From Balneola sp. (GTDB taxonomy: Bacteria > Bacteroidota > Rhodothermia > Balneolales > Balneolaceae): a DNA stretch of 64,000 nt. A program made the translations under genes and the position numbers. The first letter of the stretch is position 1; each line of letters starts with the position of its first letter. The stretch covers positions 177,998 through 241,997 of the forward strand of contig JAEPPZ010000003.1 of the NCBI GenBank assembly GCA_017640785.1. Direction: 5' to 3'. Of this stretch, positions 7,664 through 16,184 are shown one piece after another. Below the pieces are notes generated by a model, which had not been told where the DNA came from, did not search any database, and saw only the letters and a program-made list of their open reading frames with translations.

Positions 7664-8722
7664 ATGAAGTTAATTTACCCGGTTCTTTTAACACTTTTAC
7701 TGCTAAACTGTACATCTGAAAAAAATGATGCTCTCAGATACGAAAAAGAAACACATCTAAAAAATATCAAACAGCTGACTTTTGGTGGAGATAACGCCGA
7801 AGCTTACTGGAGTTATGATAATACAAAATTGGTTTTTCAGGCTAATAATCCAGAGTGGGATACCGAATGTGATCAGATCTTTTATATGGATGCAGAAGAA
7901 AATGAACCCGGATTTGAAGCTCCGATCATAAGCACCGGACTAGGCAGAACTACTTGTTCATATTTCTTACCGGATGAAACCATTGTTTATGGCTCTACAC
8001 ATCTGGATGATATCGCCTGTCCTGAAGTTCCTGAACGAGGACCCGGCGGAGCTTATGTTTGGCCGATCTATGAAGGTTACGATATCTTCAGAGCCAATCT
8101 GGACGGTGAGATCATTGATACTCTAACCACTACACCCGGTTATGACGCTGAAGCAACTGTTTCTCCGGATGGAAGCAAAATTGTGTTCACTTCAATGAGA
8201 ACCGGAGACCTGGAATTATTTATTATGGACGTTGACGGATCAAATGTTGTTCAAATCACAGATGAACTTGGTTACGATGGCGGTGCTTTCTTTTCTCCGG
8301 ATGGAACAGAATTGATATTCAGAGCATCACGACCAAAGACAGAAGCCGAAGTTGAAAAGTACACTTCTCTTCTTGCTGAAGGATTGGTTGAACCTACAGA
8401 TATGGAATTATTCCTCGTAAATGTGGATGGAACCAACATGCGTCAGATTACAGATCTGGGTAATGCAAACTGGGCTCCTTTTTTCCATCCTTCCGGAGAA
8501 AAAATAATATTCTCATCTAATCATAATTCGACCAGAGGTTTTCCTTTTAATCTGTTTATGATCAATCCTGATGGAACCGGACTTGAACAAGTTACCTTTG
8601 ATGATACTTTCGATTCATTTCCTATGTTTTCCCATGATGGTAAGAAATTAGTTTTCTCATCAAACCGATTCAATGGCGGCGACCGATCAACAAATGTGTT
8701 TATAGCTGATTGGGTTGAATAG
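7664..8722 (+). CDS. PD40/TolB-like beta-propeller lipoprotein
   Basis: 352 residues. Lipobox LLLLNC with Cys16. The mature part is a series of PD40 (WD40-like) blades, each with the SPDGxxIVFxSxRxGxxELFxMxxDG pattern; clear copies start near residues 165, 205, 270 and 310 (VSPDGSKIVFTSMRTGD, FSPDGTELIFRASR, HPSGEKIIFSSNHN, FSHDGKKLVFSSNR). Such propellers, as in TolB, are periplasmic or surface interaction scaffolds. It is followed on the same strand by a TlpA-like redoxin, a barrel protein and another redoxin lipoprotein. I infer that it belongs to an envelope-associated complex. The partner is unknown. Confidence 0.85.
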   Translation: MKLIYPVLLTLLLLNCTSEKNDALRYEKETHLKNIKQLTFGGDNAEAYWSYDNTKLVFQANNPEWDTECDQIFYMDAEENEPGFEAPIISTGLGRTTCSYFLPDETIVYGSTHLDDIACPEVPERGPGGAYVWPIYEGYDIFRANLDGEIIDTLTTTPGYDAEATVSPDGSKIVFTSMRTGDLELFIMDVDGSNVVQITDELGYDGGAFFSPDGTELIFRASRPKTEAEVEKYTSLLAEGLVEPTDMELFLVNVDGTNMRQITDLGNANWAPFFHPSGEKIIFSSNHNSTRGFPFNLFMINPDGTGLEQVTFDDTFDSFPMFSHDGKKLVFSSNRFNGGDRSTNVFIADWVE

Positions 8723-8734
8723 AGTTTAGATTTA

Positions 8735-8783
8735 AGACATAAGATGTATGACTTTGGTTAAATCCATCTTACATCTTATGTCT
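8735..8783. repeat. Intergenic inverted repeat (AGACATAAGATGTA family)
   Basis: AGACATAAGATGTA and TACATCTTATGTCT are perfect 14-base arms around a 21-base loop. A related palindrome occurs after dnaK at 58466-58499 (ATTAGATATAAGATGT). There is no T-run, so I read it as a dispersed palindromic element rather than a standard terminator. Confidence 0.65.
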
Positions 8784-8867
8784 AATATCTTAAGCCTTTC
8801 CCGATTTTATAATTTCGTGATACCTTTACTGTACGTATTGTGCATTTTTTAAGTAAAACAGAGTATC

Positions 8868-9347
8868 ATGAAATATCTATTACTTCTGTCACTACTCTTT
8901 GGGACACTCGAGCATTCCAAAAATGAAGTGCCCAATTTCCGTTTAAAAAATCTGGACGAGCGTACGGTTAGCTATAATCAGGTTAAAGGTGAAAATCTCA
9001 CAGTTATTGATTTTTGGGCAACATGGTGTAAACCTTGCGTTAAATCCATCCCTGAGTTTGTTAAAATGGATGAAGAATTTGATGATACTCAGGTTCAGTT
9101 TATAGGAATTTCAATCGACGGGCCCAGAAATAAAGCCAAAGTAAAACCTTTCATCAAATCTCTTGGTGTTGAATATCCTGTTCTTAGAGATTCTGACAGC
9201 TCCGTTATGGGAAGGCTGGGTGTCAGGGCTGTTCCTTCTCTGTTAATTGTAAATTCTGACAACGAAATCATCTATTTCCATGAAGGGTATAAATCAGGAG
9301 AAGAAGTCGAGATCAAAAATAAGATTCTTGAGCTTTTAGAAGAATGA
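8868..9347 (+). CDS. TlpA-family thiol-disulfide oxidoreductase
   Basis: 159 residues. A short hydrophobic N-terminus (YLLLLSLLFG) suggests export. It has a thioredoxin fold of the TlpA/ResA type with FWATWCKPC at 49-57 giving the C54-K-P-C57 redox pair, and the cis-Pro motif VRAVPSLLIV near 125. It would reduce or rearrange disulfides in the periplasm. It starts 145 bases after the propeller gene, and its stop overlaps the ATG of the following barrel gene by 4 bases (ATGA), so the two are translationally coupled. Confidence 0.88.
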   Translation: MKYLLLLSLLFGTLEHSKNEVPNFRLKNLDERTVSYNQVKGENLTVIDFWATWCKPCVKSIPEFVKMDEEFDDTQVQFIGISIDGPRNKAKVKPFIKSLGVEYPVLRDSDSSVMGRLGVRAVPSLLIVNSDNEIIYFHEGYKSGEEVEIKNKILELLEE

Positions 9348-10864
9348 AGAGCTTTATAAAAATATTAGCTCTCACTTTTTTAGTTCTGATAACTCCATGG
9401 TCTTCTACAATTGGACAACTCTATGGAACCAACACATTTGAATTTCAGTTTGGGAATCTTCCGTTTGAAGAAGATACAGACCTTTCCACTTCTTACAATC
9501 AATTAAATCTATATTACGATTCCGGAAAATTAAGTTTGTTTGGCAAAGCTGAACAATTTTTGTCTCCACATACTGAGCGTAATTATTTCCAGCTTACTCA
9601 GAAAAGATTCCAGTATCAGGATGATAATTTCAGGATTCGGCTTGGTAATTTTTATGAAACCATTGGCTCGGGTTTATTATTAAGGAGCTACGATATTCCC
9701 GGATCTGTTTTTGAAAGTGATTTTTACAGAACCAGATACGCATTTTTCAGAGACCTAGAAGGAATTGCTTTCGATGCCAGTCTGGATTGGGTTGAAATAA
9801 AAGCACTAAGAGCCGAACCTTTACAAAATGATCTTCCTCCTAATTTTAAACCCGATTCTTTAAGAAGACCTGATTTATTGGAAGCTTTTCAAGCTAACTT
9901 CTTTCCTACCGAAAATTTGTCTTTAGGCGCTGCAGTAATGAGAGTAAATACTCCAAATTCTTCTAATTATGAAGAATTTGCTTCGCTCATGACTAACATA
10001 CAATTACCGGCTAACTTTCAACTTTTTGGCGAGTATGCTTTTAGCACCGAATCCGATCTTTTCTCTTTTAATAATGATCAAAGTTATGCGCTCTATTCCG
10101 GATTAAATTATTTCAAAGGCTCATTTGGAGTGAGTTTTGAGTATAAGAATTACAGCAATTTCCTCTTAGAATCATCCGGTTTTAATGATCCGCCTTCGCT
10201 TATAAAAGAACACACCTATCCCGTTTTGAACCGAAGTACACATGTTCCAAATACTTCAAGTGAAAAAGGTGTTCAGGCAGAAGCTTTTTACTCATTTGAA
10301 GACGGTCATTCTTTAGTAGCTAATTACGCATATACATTGAATAATGTGTTTAACAAAAAGGAATACCGAGAATATTTTCTGGAGGGTTTATATAAATTCA
10401 GTGATGAATTCTCGCTTAAGTCTTTTATTGATTTTGCTACTGATGAACGAGAAGGACAGGACAACAGAATTTCGCTTGGACTAATATCCGATAAGAGTTT
10501 CGGCAACTCCCGAAACGTCATTATTGATCTTCAATATCAGACTTATAATGAGTTTGACAGTTCGGATAAAATAGAAAACTACTTTGCTTCTCTATCTTTT
10601 GGGTTTACTTCCGCTTTTAATATAAGTGCTGTTTTTGAAGCAACCACTGAACTGGGCTTAACAGATAATCCAAGTACCTTCCCTGAAATAGAAACTGACA
10701 CTAGAACCTGGCTGGGATTTTATTCTCTATACAGAGTTAATACATCCAATTCTGTGGCGTTATTCGTAGGTAAAAGAAGAGGTGGCCCGGCTTGTACATC
10801 CGGAATATGCTACGAGATTCTTGACTTCGAAGGCGCTGAACTAAGAATAACAACAAGATTTTAA
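9344..10864 (+). CDS. Outer-membrane beta-barrel protein (DUF6029-like)
   Basis: 506 residues. Signal peptide to about residue 24 (STIGQ). The remainder consists of alternating amphipathic strands with aromatic girdles (FQLTQKRFQYQDDNFRIRLG, YALYSGLNYFKGSFGVSFEY) and ends in a terminal Phe (LRITTRF), as outer-membrane barrels do. The N-terminal stretch (RLGNFYETIGSGLLLRSY) resembles the DUF6029 family of Bacteroidota. A late loop carries GGPACTSGICYE, so a loop disulfide is possible, which is notable because the gene is sandwiched between two thiol-disulfide oxidoreductases. Function unknown. Confidence 0.7.
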   Translation: MKSFIKILALTFLVLITPWSSTIGQLYGTNTFEFQFGNLPFEEDTDLSTSYNQLNLYYDSGKLSLFGKAEQFLSPHTERNYFQLTQKRFQYQDDNFRIRLGNFYETIGSGLLLRSYDIPGSVFESDFYRTRYAFFRDLEGIAFDASLDWVEIKALRAEPLQNDLPPNFKPDSLRRPDLLEAFQANFFPTENLSLGAAVMRVNTPNSSNYEEFASLMTNIQLPANFQLFGEYAFSTESDLFSFNNDQSYALYSGLNYFKGSFGVSFEYKNYSNFLLESSGFNDPPSLIKEHTYPVLNRSTHVPNTSSEKGVQAEAFYSFEDGHSLVANYAYTLNNVFNKKEYREYFLEGLYKFSDEFSLKSFIDFATDEREGQDNRISLGLISDKSFGNSRNVIIDLQYQTYNEFDSSDKIENYFASLSFGFTSAFNISAVFEATTELGLTDNPSTFPEIETDTRTWLGFYSLYRVNTSNSVALFVGKRRGGPACTSGICYEILDFEGAELRITTRF

Positions 10865-10876
10865 TCAAATAATACC

Positions 10877-11404
10877 ATGAAGTTATCAACCATTACTTTC
10901 TTTTTTCTTTTGATCTTTACACTGAACTGTGCTGAAACACCTTCTTCAGAGGTTATTGATGAAGACCAACGTAAAGACGCCCCTAACTTCACTTTAACTT
11001 CTCTGGATGGAAATCAGGTGTCTCTATCGGGGTTGAAAGGAAAAGTAGTTTACATCTTTTTCTTTGGAGCAAATTGTCCTCATTGCCGGGATAACGGTCC
11101 TGTTACCGAAAACACGATCTATGCTGAATTTAAAGACGATCAGAACTTTGTTGCACTGGGTTTAGATACCTGGAATACAAGCGCCGGAGCCGTTCAAAAT
11201 TTTAAAGAAGCTACCGGTATCACATATACTCTTTTGCTTAATGCCCGTCAAAGTCTGGTAGATTATTATGGAAATGCGTCATCTTATGACAGATCGGTTG
11301 TTATATCAGCAGAAGGAAAGATTGCATACCAAGGCACTCAATTCGTCAATCAAGATGCAGACAACGTAGTTGATGTAATACAAGAAGAATTGAAAGGACT
11401 TTGA
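10877..11404 (+). CDS. TlpA/AhpC-like redoxin lipoprotein
   Basis: 175 residues. Lipobox FTLNC with Cys18. Thioredoxin fold with FFFGANCPHC at 61-70, giving a C67-P-H-C70 active site; the CPHC sequence is DsbA-like and hence probably oxidising rather than reducing. The second half is less conserved (YDRSVVISAEGKIAYQG). It starts 12 bases after the barrel gene and closes the propeller-redoxin-barrel-redoxin cluster. The two redoxins differ in active-site dipeptide (KP versus PH), so they may act on opposite sides of a disulfide cycle. That is inference. Confidence 0.85.
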   Translation: MKLSTITFFFLLIFTLNCAETPSSEVIDEDQRKDAPNFTLTSLDGNQVSLSGLKGKVVYIFFFGANCPHCRDNGPVTENTIYAEFKDDQNFVALGLDTWNTSAGAVQNFKEATGITYTLLLNARQSLVDYYGNASSYDRSVVISAEGKIAYQGTQFVNQDADNVVDVIQEELKGL

Positions 11405-11431
11405 GTTAGTTTTTCACAAAATGTGAAATCA

Positions 11432-12088
11432 CTACTTTTCTACCAGAAACACATCTTTTGCAACAGAATTGCCGATGGTGGTTTCTTTGTCTTCCAGTTT
11501 GATCTTCACAGGTCCATCAAACGGGGTTTTTTCCAAAATAGTAACTTGAACACCCGGAATAATTCCGCTTTTCTCCAGAAATCTCAACAACTCCGGATCC
11601 TGATCTCTCACTCTTCCAATTATGTAGGATTCATTTTCATCTGCATCAGTAATAGCCAACGATGCCATTTCAGGCACAACTCCTTCCTTTGATGGAATTG
11701 GGTCTCCGTGTGGATCGTGAGTAGGATCATTTAACAATTCAGCGATCTTATCTTCAAACTGCTCTGAAATGTGATGCTCCAGCTTTTCAGCTTCATCATG
11801 TACCTGATCCCATGAATACCCCATCATTTCTTTAAGGTATAACTCCAGTAATCTGTGATGACGAATAACCTCAAGAGCGATCTTCTCTCCCGCTTTTGTA
11901 AGTTCCGCTCCACGATAGGATTTATGATTGATAAGTTGAAGCTTAGCCAACTTCTTAAACATATTGGTTACTGAAGCAGAAGAAACAGAGAGCGATTCAG
12001 CTATATTATTTGTAGTTGCTACAACTCCATCTATTTCCAAAAGATAAATTGCTTTCAGATAATCCTCTACCGACTGGCTTAGACTCAT
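11432..12088 (-). CDS. DtxR-type metal-dependent transcriptional regulator
   Basis: 218 residues, the full length for the DtxR/MntR/IdeR class. An N-terminal winged helix (VEDYLKAIYLLEIDG, SVSSASVTNMFKKL, ~5-60) is followed by the metal-binding dimerisation domain (EVIRHHRLLELYLKEMMG; HDEAEKLEHHIS, ~72-110). A C-terminal FeoA/SH3-like domain starts near 145. It represses metal-uptake genes when loaded with Fe(II) or Mn(II). It is the last gene of a minus-strand run, 2 bases after a thioredoxin-like gene. The shared upstream region near 15303 carries a motif resembling those in front of the imelysin operon. Confidence 0.93.
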   Translation of the reverse strand: MSLSQSVEDYLKAIYLLEIDGVVATTNNIAESLSVSSASVTNMFKKLAKLQLINHKSYRGAELTKAGEKIALEVIRHHRLLELYLKEMMGYSWDQVHDEAEKLEHHISEQFEDKIAELLNDPTHDPHGDPIPSKEGVVPEMASLAITDADENESYIIGRVRDQDPELLRFLEKSGIIPGVQVTILEKTPFDGPVKIKLEDKETTIGNSVAKDVFLVEK

Positions 12089-12090
12089 GC

Positions 12091-12618
12091 TTAATCTTGT
12101 TCTTGTTCTAGCTTTATACCCTTTTTTTCCATGTAATCCAGAAAGGGTACTTTCCCAAAAAGATCTTCTGACACATAATTCATAAGAGGAGAAAATACTT
12201 CTGCAGGTAAAAATCCCGGTTGTGCACCAATTATTTTTCCTTCTGAATTTAAAAAATAGTGAGTGGGATAAGATGTCAGTCTCAGATATCTTGCCAACTC
12301 GTAAGATTTATAAGTTTTTCCATTGAAAACTATTTCTTCCTCAGATTCTCCATTGATCTGAACGGGAATAAAATCGTCAGAGAGCGATTTCTGTACATTC
12401 TCTTCAGGATACGTCTCTTTTCTCATTTTCATACAATAGGTACACCAATCAGCATATCCAAAAACGAGTACTTTTTTTCCTGTTTCTTTAGCTTTTTTTT
12501 GTGCTTCTTCAAGAGTTTGCCATTCCACACCTGAATCTACAGAGGATTCTTGAGCGAGAGCTGTGCTTACGCTTAAAAGTGCCAGTACTAAAGGTATTGT
12601 TAGTCTTAATAATTTCAT
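12091..12618 (-). CDS. Exported thioredoxin-fold protein
   Basis: 175 residues. Cleavable signal peptide ending near residue 23 (STALAQ). Thioredoxin_7/DsbD-gamma-like fold with FGYADWCTYC at 53-62 (C59-T-Y-C62), and a cis-Pro at LTSYPTHYF. These proteins reduce periplasmic disulfides or act downstream of a membrane thiol transporter. It lies between the PP2C phosphatase gene (16-base gap) and the DtxR regulator gene (2-base gap), so the three are probably one transcript. Confidence 0.85.
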   Translation of the reverse strand: MKLLRLTIPLVLALLSVSTALAQESSVDSGVEWQTLEEAQKKAKETGKKVLVFGYADWCTYCMKMRKETYPEENVQKSLSDDFIPVQINGESEEEIVFNGKTYKSYELARYLRLTSYPTHYFLNSEGKIIGAQPGFLPAEVFSPLMNYVSEDLFGKVPFLDYMEKKGIKLEQEQD

Positions 12619-12634
12619 TCCTAAATATACAAAA

Positions 12635-15259
12635 CTATTTGTTTACAGATGAATCAGCTTTTATAACAACCAGTGTCATGTCATCGTGCTGTTTTGCTAC
12701 ACCTTTAAACTCTTTTACATCGCTGATTATTATATTCAGAATGCTACTCGACGCACCTTTTCGTACTCCTTTTACAACTCTTTCCAGTCTTTCTTCGCCA
12801 TAAAATTGATTGCTGATGTTCATCATTTCTGTAATACCATCAGTATACAGAACGGCAACGTCTCCTTCATTCAGCTTAAGTACAGCCTCCTCGGTTCCTT
12901 TCATAAATAATAAACTACTGGTTACCCCTATACCGATGCCTTTCGTCATCAGCCAATCCGTATCCCCATTAGCTCTCACAATCAGCATTGGGTTGTGGCC
13001 CGCACGTGCAAAAGTGAGTTCTCTTTTATCCGCTTCAAGAATTCCATAGATCATAGATACAAAAGTACCTCGCGTAGCATTTTCCTTGAATAGCCGGTTA
13101 AGTTGATTTAACAGTTCCAGCGGTGATAAAATAAGAGCACTTAAACTATGCAACACTCCTTTTACAAAAGTCATGTAAAAAGCAGCCTGAATTCCTTTTC
13201 CGCTTACATCCCCAATAGCTATAGCCATTCTGTTCTTGCCAAGTGAAATCATATCATAATAATCTCCACCCGTTTCCTGAGCAGGTTCACAAATTCCTGC
13301 AATGTCGATTCCCGGCAACTGCTCTACTCTTGATGGCAGAAATGTCTTTTGAACAGCTTGGGCAATTTCCAACTCCTGATCAAGACGCTGTCCCTTTGCC
13401 TGATCTTCTATATAAGTAGGCACATAATCAGGAAGGTCTTTCTTTTCACTTCCTTTGGTTACGAAATAAAAACCCAGAACAAAGATTCCAAATACCAGTG
13501 TTGTAAATATATAGAACAAATTCTCATCAGGAGAGTTAGGCATTAACCACCCGGCTCTGGTTGTAAAAATCCCGACAAATATGAATAATGATAATACCAT
13601 CGTCAAAAATCCATATCTGATGTAAAAAGCGCCAAAGGCTACACCAATTACAAAGTTTATGATCAACGAATAATTGAATGGATGTACATCTAAAGAAATA
13701 AAGAATTCCAGAAATAATGCAAAAATGAACCCACTCAGAATTGGAATTAACCATTTGGTTTTGGTTATCGCATAAAGCTGATTACCAAGTATCATCAATA
13801 AAGAGATGACCACCAGTAAACTTCCCAATAAGTTCTCCATGAGTACCGCTATGGATGGAAATGCAAAATTGGATGACTGCAACCTTACATCAGCAGTAAT
13901 GTGAGTTCCCGGAAAAATCTGTAACAATACTGCCCAAAGCCCCGCTAACATTCCGGCAATACATATTGATAAAATAGCTGAACGACCTACCGGTTTATTT
14001 TTGAAAAATCCTCGTCTTGCAAGATCCCAGGCCTTTAACTTTTCCGGCCAATACTGACGAGTAACTGAATCACTGATGGAGGTCAATACAAAGAATAAAA
14101 CGGCGGAAATGGCTCCTAAAATTCCTGTTATAAACAGGCGGTCCGGCAAAGATGAATTCAGTATTGCTTCGCTGCTCAATTCCAGTTCGTTAGCATATCT
14201 TAGAAATTGAGTAGCGGAGAACATAAATCCTGCTAGTACTGAAATCACAAAAGCAGGTTGTGTATCTATCGCTTTTGCTTTAATTCTGAGATAAAAAATC
14301 GAGATCAGCCATATACCCAGACACAAAAATGTAAATTGGATAATAACATCCATAATATCAGAATACGGACGCGAAGGAATATCAATATCAGCCATATCAA
14401 ATGTGATGGCTTTTATTCCACCGGCGGGTAACAGATCTACCTGAAGTTTAGGAAGGAATCCTAAAACAGAATCCCGGGAAGTTAAAAATAACCTCACAAA
14501 TCGTAATCCCTGAGACTGTTGAAATTCTAAAGAATCTCTTCGGAAGGAATAATTTTTCCAATAGGTACCATTCAAATATCCTGAAACTCCGTTCCAAATT
14601 TCATCCTGAGTAAATAAGTCTCCGTCATTAGAAATATCAGCGCCCAACATCTCAGAAAATTTCCTGATCTGTCCGTAGCTTCTGTAATCCTCTTCTGCGA
14701 CAGATTGAAATCTAAGAAGCTCACTTAGAAGCGAATCCTGAATTGCTTTATTTTCAACTGTTGTTTCGAAGTTTAAACCCAGTGCCTGACGAATCGTGCT
14801 ATTATTATATGGCCGTGCTTTTAGAATAGCTTCGCTACTCATTGAATACGAAAAAATTTCTCCTTCAGGAGTAAGTAAAGCCGAAGAAAATCGGGATCCA
14901 TCATTATAAAAATCCTCTTTCAGGTAATTATCAATAGCCCAATAGAATAAAGGAAATTTCCTGGACTCAGCTTTATTCACTAATTCTTTGAACCCTTTTT
15001 TCCCAAATTTGTGCTGCAGTGAATCAATGATGCCTCGATACGATTCCATTTCAACTCGAGGAATTGTATTGTTAGAATAAAACTGCCAAGAAGTAATTAT
15101 TGAATCGCTTTTTGAGATAACAGCTTCTTTTGAAACACTATTTTTAATAGTAGACATGGAATCTAGGTTTGGATAGCTATAATAAAACCAAACAGCTCCT
15201 AAACACCCGACTATCAATAAAAGTAAATCCCTAAAGTGATTATTTGATTCAGAAAACAT
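12635..15259 (-). CDS. Membrane PP2C-type (SpoIIE/RsbU-like) serine phosphatase
   Basis: 874 residues. One N-terminal membrane helix (~10-28), a ~290-residue extracytoplasmic domain with no family I recognise, then a block of about nine or ten membrane helices (~323-625), a short coiled coil (LDQELEIAQAVQKTFLP) and a C-terminal PP2C/SpoIIE domain. The metal-binding Asp residues are present in GGDYYD, GDVSGKG, DGITE and HDDMT. It should dephosphorylate an anti-anti-sigma or similar partner in response to an envelope or membrane signal. No STAS or anti-sigma partner is adjacent. Its 3' neighbours are the thioredoxin-like and DtxR genes. Confidence 0.88.
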   Translation of the reverse strand: MFSESNNHFRDLLLLIVGCLGAVWFYYSYPNLDSMSTIKNSVSKEAVISKSDSIITSWQFYSNNTIPRVEMESYRGIIDSLQHKFGKKGFKELVNKAESRKFPLFYWAIDNYLKEDFYNDGSRFSSALLTPEGEIFSYSMSSEAILKARPYNNSTIRQALGLNFETTVENKAIQDSLLSELLRFQSVAEEDYRSYGQIRKFSEMLGADISNDGDLFTQDEIWNGVSGYLNGTYWKNYSFRRDSLEFQQSQGLRFVRLFLTSRDSVLGFLPKLQVDLLPAGGIKAITFDMADIDIPSRPYSDIMDVIIQFTFLCLGIWLISIFYLRIKAKAIDTQPAFVISVLAGFMFSATQFLRYANELELSSEAILNSSLPDRLFITGILGAISAVLFFVLTSISDSVTRQYWPEKLKAWDLARRGFFKNKPVGRSAILSICIAGMLAGLWAVLLQIFPGTHITADVRLQSSNFAFPSIAVLMENLLGSLLVVISLLMILGNQLYAITKTKWLIPILSGFIFALFLEFFISLDVHPFNYSLIINFVIGVAFGAFYIRYGFLTMVLSLFIFVGIFTTRAGWLMPNSPDENLFYIFTTLVFGIFVLGFYFVTKGSEKKDLPDYVPTYIEDQAKGQRLDQELEIAQAVQKTFLPSRVEQLPGIDIAGICEPAQETGGDYYDMISLGKNRMAIAIGDVSGKGIQAAFYMTFVKGVLHSLSALILSPLELLNQLNRLFKENATRGTFVSMIYGILEADKRELTFARAGHNPMLIVRANGDTDWLMTKGIGIGVTSSLLFMKGTEEAVLKLNEGDVAVLYTDGITEMMNISNQFYGEERLERVVKGVRKGASSSILNIIISDVKEFKGVAKQHDDMTLVVIKADSSVNK

Positions 15260-15302
15260 TTTGAACTATACGCAAAATTTCGAAATGGTTGCAGGAATAT
15301 GC

Positions 15303-15317
15303 TTAGATTCATTCGAA
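15303..15317. promoter_or_regulatory. Candidate operator related to the imelysin-operon motifs
   Basis: TTAGATTCATTCGAA shares 13 of 15 positions with the site at 771-785 (TTAGATTCGTTCTAA). It lies in the 86-base divergent region between the PP2C-thioredoxin-DtxR run (minus) and the NRDE gene (plus), a good position for autoregulation by the DtxR-type protein. Only three copies of the motif were noticed in the window, so support is limited. Confidence 0.35.
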
Positions 15318-15345
15318 TTATAAAACCAAACTTGTCATTATATTT

Positions 15346-16119
15346 ATGTGTCTCATCGCATTTTCATATAAAACTCATCCTCGCTACAAATTAATAGTAG
15401 CGGCAAACAGAGATGAATTTTATCAGCGTCCGACAAGGAAAGCTCAGTTTTGGACTGAAGAAGGTCTCCCGAACATACTCGCGGGTAAAGATTTAAAAGC
15501 CAATGGTACCTGGATGGGAGTTTCCAAATCAGGAAAATGGGGAGCACTTACAAACTACAGAGACCCTTCGAATATCAAAGAAAACGCCCCTACAAGAGGC
15601 GATTTGGTTTTAGACTTTTTAAAATCCGGTGTAAGTGAACAAGAATATATACAAGAGATTCAGACGAAGTCTGAAGAGTATAATAGATTCAACTTACTGA
15701 TCGGAAATAAAGATTCACTTTTTCATTTCTCAAATGAAAACAACTTGATCACGGAAGTAAAACCGGGAATTCATGGAGTTAGCAATGCTCTTTTGGATAC
15801 TCCATGGCCAAAATTAGACCATGCAAAAAAAGCTTTGGCAGAAGTCACTTCTAAGGAAGACTTTCCCAAAGAAGATCTCTTTAACATTCTGACAAACAGC
15901 GAAACAGCCCCGGATGATAAGTTACCTTCTACCGGAATTCCTTATGAATGGGAAAAAGCCGTTTCTTCTATCTTTATAAAAACAGACAATTACGGGACTT
16001 TATGCTCCACTCTTCTTTTAGCGGATTATGAAGGCAATGCTGAATTTAAGGAACGCAGATATAATTCAAACACTGGTGAAATTATTGATGAAAATACTTT
16101 TAAATTGGTTTTTAGTTAA
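15346..16119 (+). CDS. NRDE/TANGO2 family protein
   Basis: 257 residues, a full-length NRDE (TANGO2) protein. It begins MCLIAF with Cys2 at the position typical of Ntn-hydrolase-like folds, and has the diagnostic AANRDEFYQRPT at 19-30 and GKWGALTNYRDP at 63-74. No signal peptide, so it is cytosolic. Eukaryotic TANGO2 and HRG-9 have been linked to heme trafficking; the bacterial role is unsettled. It is divergent from the DtxR-containing run across a shared 86-base control region, which would fit a link to iron or heme status. Confidence 0.9.
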   Translation: MCLIAFSYKTHPRYKLIVAANRDEFYQRPTRKAQFWTEEGLPNILAGKDLKANGTWMGVSKSGKWGALTNYRDPSNIKENAPTRGDLVLDFLKSGVSEQEYIQEIQTKSEEYNRFNLLIGNKDSLFHFSNENNLITEVKPGIHGVSNALLDTPWPKLDHAKKALAEVTSKEDFPKEDLFNILTNSETAPDDKLPSTGIPYEWEKAVSSIFIKTDNYGTLCSTLLLADYEGNAEFKERRYNSNTGEIIDENTFKLVFS

Positions 16120-16184
16120 AAATCGACGTTTATTCACACCACTTTATGTTTTACTCAGTTTAAGAATCAACTTTTACTTTTACC

